A DNA stretch of 8,820 nt from NCBI GenBank assembly GCA_000403945.1, contig APFI01000097.1:1-8820 (forward strand), given 5' to 3'. The stretch comes from Desulfovibrio sp. Dsv1. Lineage in GTDB: Bacteria; Desulfobacterota; Desulfovibrionia; Desulfovibrionales; Desulfovibrionaceae. Made by a program: the position numbers and the translations under genes. Shown in pieces: positions 6,420 to 8,820 of this stretch (positions are counted from its first letter, which is position 1; each line of letters opens with the position of its first letter). The notes beneath the pieces are model-generated. The model searched no databases. It had not been told where the DNA came from and saw nothing but the letters and a program-made list of their open reading frames with translations.

Positions 6420-8321
6420 AATAGACGGCTTTTTTAGGGCGATGTCCTGCCTGCGCCAGTGAAGTAGCAGCGCGGAGTTAATGATGACAACAACTGACCC
6501 GGCATTGTGAACCAGTGCGCCGATCACAGGATTGAGCACCCCTGTCATGGCAAGGATGATGGCGACAAAATTCAATCCCATGGAAAACGCCAGGTTGCAT
6601 TTGATGGTGAGCATGGTGCGCCGTGCCAGTGCCACAAGGTGGGGGATTTCACGGATTTCGTCATGCACGAGGGCAATGTCGGCGGCGTCCACGGCGATGT
6701 CGCTGCCCACACCGCCCATAGCGATACTCACATGGGCCTTTTTCAAAGCGGGCGCGTCATTGATACCGTCACCAATCATGCACACCCTGATGCCGTCTTT
6801 CTGACTTGCCTCAATATAATGGAGCTTGTCTTCGGGCAGGCAGCTGGCGCGCACGACATCAATCCCTACCTGTCCGGCAATTTGGCGGGCGGCAGTTTCG
6901 TGGTCGCCGGTGAGCAACACAGTCGCCACTTTCAGGCGACGAAGGCGCCCGACCATGCCTGGACCATCCTCTCGCAATGTGTCCGCAAGGGCGATGCATC
7001 CAGCGGGCTTACCATCTACGGCGCAGTGAATGACGGTGCAACCATTCTTAAGATGCGACACAGCGATATCCGTCAGAGCCGTCACATCTGAAATTCCCTG
7101 TGCTCGTAACAACTTCAGGTTCCCGGCCATGACCATATGTCCTTCCACGCGCGCGCTGACACCCCTGCTTGGGATCATGTGGAACTCCTCAATTTTCTCC
7201 GGCACAGCTTTCCCGTTTTTCCTAAACGACCTGACGACGGCCTTGCCAAGGGGATGTTCCGAGAGCAGTTCGGCTCCGGCGGCAAGACGGTACAGTTCGT
7301 CGTCCTCAAGATCGTCCGTGAGACTCTTCACAGCCACCACACGCGGTGTACCCGAGGTCAAGGTGCCTGTTTTGTCAAAAGCGCAGCGGCCTATCTGCGA
7401 CAGTCGTTCCAAAGCGTCTCCCTCACGCACAAGAAAGCCGTGTCGCGTGGCATTGCCGATGGCGGCCATGATGGCCGTGGGCGTGGCGAGTACCAGGGCG
7501 CAGGGGCAGAAAACAACAAGGATGGTGACGGCGCGTATGACTTCGCCTGTCACAAGCCATGCCAGGGCAGCAGAGGTCAAGGCGATGACCACAATCCAAG
7601 TGGCCCAGCGGTCGGCTAGCCGCACAATTTTCGCTTTTCCGGCGTCCGCCGAACGGACAAGGCGCACCATGCGCTGGATGGAGCTGTCCTCGCCCACGCG
7701 CGTGGCTTCCATAATGAAGGCACCGAACTGGTTGACCGTGCCTGAGACGACCTCGTCGCCCGCAGTCTTGTCAACAGGGAGGGATTCCCCCGTCATGACG
7801 GCCTGATTGATGGAGGTCTCTCCCTCACGGATGATACCGTCCACAGGCACGGTTTCACCCGGCAGGACGCGCAGCATGTCGCCTACGACCACCTGATTCG
7901 CAGGGATAATGTTTTCGTTCTGTCCCTGCACCACACGGGCCGTCTGTGGGGTGAGGCGCACCAGCTTTTCAATGCCGGCCCGTGCTTTGGCTACGGTAAG
8001 GTCTTCGAGCAGTGCGCCAATCTGCATGATGAAGGCCACCTCTCCGGCGGCGAAGTCCTCCCCGATGATGACCGAGGCAACGAGTGCCAGTGACACCAGT
8101 ACATCGGCCTTAATGTCAAAGGCTGTCGCTAGGCCGAGAACAGCCTCCAGGATGATGGGCAGGCCGCAGAAAACGATGGCTATCCAGGCGGCGTCAAAAG
8201 GAAAGGGATGCAAGTCGAAAAAACTGACGGCCAAAAAGATGCCGGAAATGCAGAGAAATATGATGTTCCGTCGCGTGCCGCCCCACTCTAGCACCGTTTC
8301 CAGCCTGTGAATAATGTCCAT
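6399..8321 (-). CDS. P1B-type heavy-metal-translocating ATPase
   Basis: This is an inner-membrane ATPase that exports a transition metal. Motifs in order: TGES 177-180 (actuator), CPC 272-274 in the metal-binding helix, phosphorylated D316 in DKTGT, SEHP 354-357 (nucleotide domain), TGD 471-473, GDGINDA 518-524 and HNAG 605-608 in the last helix. Its 640 residues carry no N-terminal HMA (GMTCxxC) domain. The HN motif in the last helix is unlike classical copper (YN) and zinc/cadmium types and recalls the CtpC-like group from memory, so the metal is left open. I chose ATG 8319-8321, not the upstream frame reaching 8561, because AAGGAGG stands eight bases before it and the preceding frame is promoter DNA. 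Residues 635-640 and the stop (6399-6401) lie in the IS right end, so the native C-terminal tail was probably replaced, without loss of a core helix. Confidence 0.93.
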   Translation of the reverse strand: MDIIHRLETVLEWGGTRRNIIFLCISGIFLAVSFFDLHPFPFDAAWIAIVFCGLPIILEAVLGLATAFDIKADVLVSLALVASVIIGEDFAAGEVAFIMQIGALLEDLTVAKARAGIEKLVRLTPQTARVVQGQNENIIPANQVVVGDMLRVLPGETVPVDGIIREGETSINQAVMTGESLPVDKTAGDEVVSGTVNQFGAFIMEATRVGEDSSIQRMVRLVRSADAGKAKIVRLADRWATWIVVIALTSAALAWLVTGEVIRAVTILVVFCPCALVLATPTAIMAAIGNATRHGFLVREGDALERLSQIGRCAFDKTGTLTSGTPRVVAVKSLTDDLEDDELYRLAAGAELLSEHPLGKAVVRSFRKNGKAVPEKIEEFHMIPSRGVSARVEGHMVMAGNLKLLRAQGISDVTALTDIAVSHLKNGCTVIHCAVDGKPAGCIALADTLREDGPGMVGRLRRLKVATVLLTGDHETAARQIAGQVGIDVVRASCLPEDKLHYIEASQKDGIRVCMIGDGINDAPALKKAHVSIAMGGVGSDIAVDAADIALVHDEIREIPHLVALARRTMLTIKCNLAFSMGLNFVAIILAMTGVLNPVIGALVHNAGSVVVIINSALLLHWRRQDIALKKPSILTSSPA

Positions 8322-8348
8322 ACCGGATTCCTCCTTTGTTTTGTCAGG

Positions 8349-8362
8349 TACCCATATGGGTA
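8349..8362. promoter_or_regulatory. Perfect palindrome TACCCATATGGGTA, likely operator
   Basis: This 14-bp perfect palindrome sits just downstream of the predicted -10 box and covers the expected transcription start of the ATPase gene, a usual place for a repressor site. A degenerate relative, CCCATAGGAGTATA on the plus strand (8371-8384), fills the promoter spacer, and the minus-strand string TATACTCCT recurs at 8376-8384 and 8417-8425. TACCC-N4-GGGTA resembles G/C-tract operators of the CsoR/RcnR family. No regulator gene is in the window, so the regulator is a guess. Confidence 0.55.
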
Positions 8363-8364
8363 TA

Positions 8365-8393
8365 TTTATGCCCATAGGAGTATAGGTTGTCAA
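8365..8393 (-). promoter_or_regulatory. Putative promoter of the metal ATPase gene
   Basis: On the minus strand TTGACA (8388-8393) is a perfect -35 box. CATAAA (8365-8370) is a fair -10 box 17 bases away. The leader to the ATG at 8321 would be about 36 bases and ends with AAGGAGG. The operator-like palindrome lies immediately downstream. Confidence 0.6.
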
Positions 8394-8522
8394 TAAAAAA
8401 TGCCTAAAAATTGGACAGGAGTATATGCCCTGTGACAGTGAGACTGATTTCAGCAAAGTGGGTACTGAAAACGGGGTTACCGGATAATGACGGAAAAAAC
8501 GCAAACCGGGAAAACGGCTTGC

Positions 8523-8560
8523 TGACATCCTCCCCCGCCTGAAGTCGGGGGAGGATGTCA
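8523..8560. repeat. 38-bp perfect palindrome containing an IS right-end copy
   Basis: Arms 8523-8537 and 8546-8560 are exact 15-bp inverted repeats around the loop CCTGAAGT. Read on the minus strand, 8552 down to 8523 is identical over 30 bases to 6389-6418, the tnpB right end. Read on the plus strand it has the same stem and ends in TCAA (8558-8561), but with the loop reversed and complemented. It looks like two right ends fused head to head, or a transposase-less, PATE/REP-like derivative. It is not followed by a T run on either strand, so it is a poor terminator candidate. Confidence 0.85.
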
Positions 8561-8820
8561 ATGATGGGGATTATCTTCAGCACTTGGGCAGAAGCAAAAG
8601 GGTTCCGTTCTCCAGATTGGACATAGGGAACCTTCATAGTGTTTTTTTTCAACGTGTATCACGGTTTTTTGCGACGCGGTCGGCAAATGCTGAAGCATAC
8701 TCCGGCAATGTCCGATATTGTCCCGCATGAACAAATGCGACACAAAAAATTTGGGGCTGCCCTAGGTGTTTAGTCCCTTTGAGTACTGGTATACGCTATA
8801 GCCAACTCAGGAGGGAAGAT
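8561..8820. other. Gene-poor stretch, possible leader of a downstream gene
   Basis: I see no convincing gene here. A 61-codon minus-strand frame (8558-8743) has no family resemblance or ribosome binding site. Two T runs (8641-8649 and 8667-8672) flank a tiny 4-bp hairpin, CGTG-TAT-CACG. At the right edge AGGAGGG (8809-8815) is a strong ribosome-binding-like site with only five bases after it, so a plus-strand gene probably starts just outside the window. TGGTATACG at 8787-8795 could be an extended -10 box, but without a good -35. Confidence 0.4.

Noticed and set aside
8523..8560. Intrinsic terminator
   Set aside because: The stem is strong, but neither strand has a T run directly after it, and the identity with the IS right end explains the sequence better.
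8655..8672. Terminator-like hairpin followed by T6
   Set aside because: The stem has only four base pairs and there is no plus-strand gene upstream for it to serve.
8558..8743. 61-codon minus-strand ORF
   Set aside because: There is no ribosome binding site, no recognisable family and unusual composition, and its end runs into the palindrome.

Overview
The window reads as chromosomal DNA of a Desulfovibrio-like sulfate reducer (Desulfovibrionaceae, Desulfobacterota). The basis is moderately high G+C, the gene set, and the order xerD, DHH-CBS-poly(A)-polymerase fusion, HIT protein, LapA-domain protein, which I associate with that group from memory. Taxonomy is an inference. No rRNA, tRNA or CRISPR array is visible.

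Left part (1-4770): a minus-strand operon read right to left. It starts at a putative promoter near 4743-4771 that is laced with CATAACG repeats. It then encodes a complete XerD recombinase, a 907-residue DHH/DHHA1-CBS-CBS-tRNA nucleotidyltransferase fusion overlapping xerD by GTGA, a HIT-family nucleotide-binding protein, and, after about 180 bases, a small two-helix LapA-domain membrane protein. The LapA gene is broken at position 62/63. Bases 1-62 are an exact inverted copy of 1337-1398, inside the fusion gene, so the true C-terminus of LapA is missing and the junction may be artificial.

Middle (about 4770-6420): a stretch with one doubtful small ORF (4875-5111), then a tnpB-only IS200/IS605-type element on the plus strand. 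TnpB keeps its RuvC residues and zinc ribbon but is split by a one-base frameshift at an A6 run near 6025-6030. Its right end (hairpins at 6359-6376 and 6389-6410, terminal TCAA) is the expected 3' part of an omega RNA. It runs into the 3' end of the next gene.

Right part (6399-8820): a minus-strand P1B heavy-metal ATPase of 640 residues with no N-terminal metal-binding domain. It has a strong ribosome binding site and a promoter carrying a perfect TACCCATATGGGTA palindrome, suggestive of metal-responsive control. Its last six codons lie in the IS right end. A perfect 15-bp-arm palindrome upstream of it (8523-8560) contains the same right-end sequence in inverted orientation, so IS-end hairpins flank the ATPase on both sides. 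The last 260 bases hold no convincing gene but finish with a Shine-Dalgarno-like AGGAGGG, suggesting a plus-strand gene starting just beyond the window.
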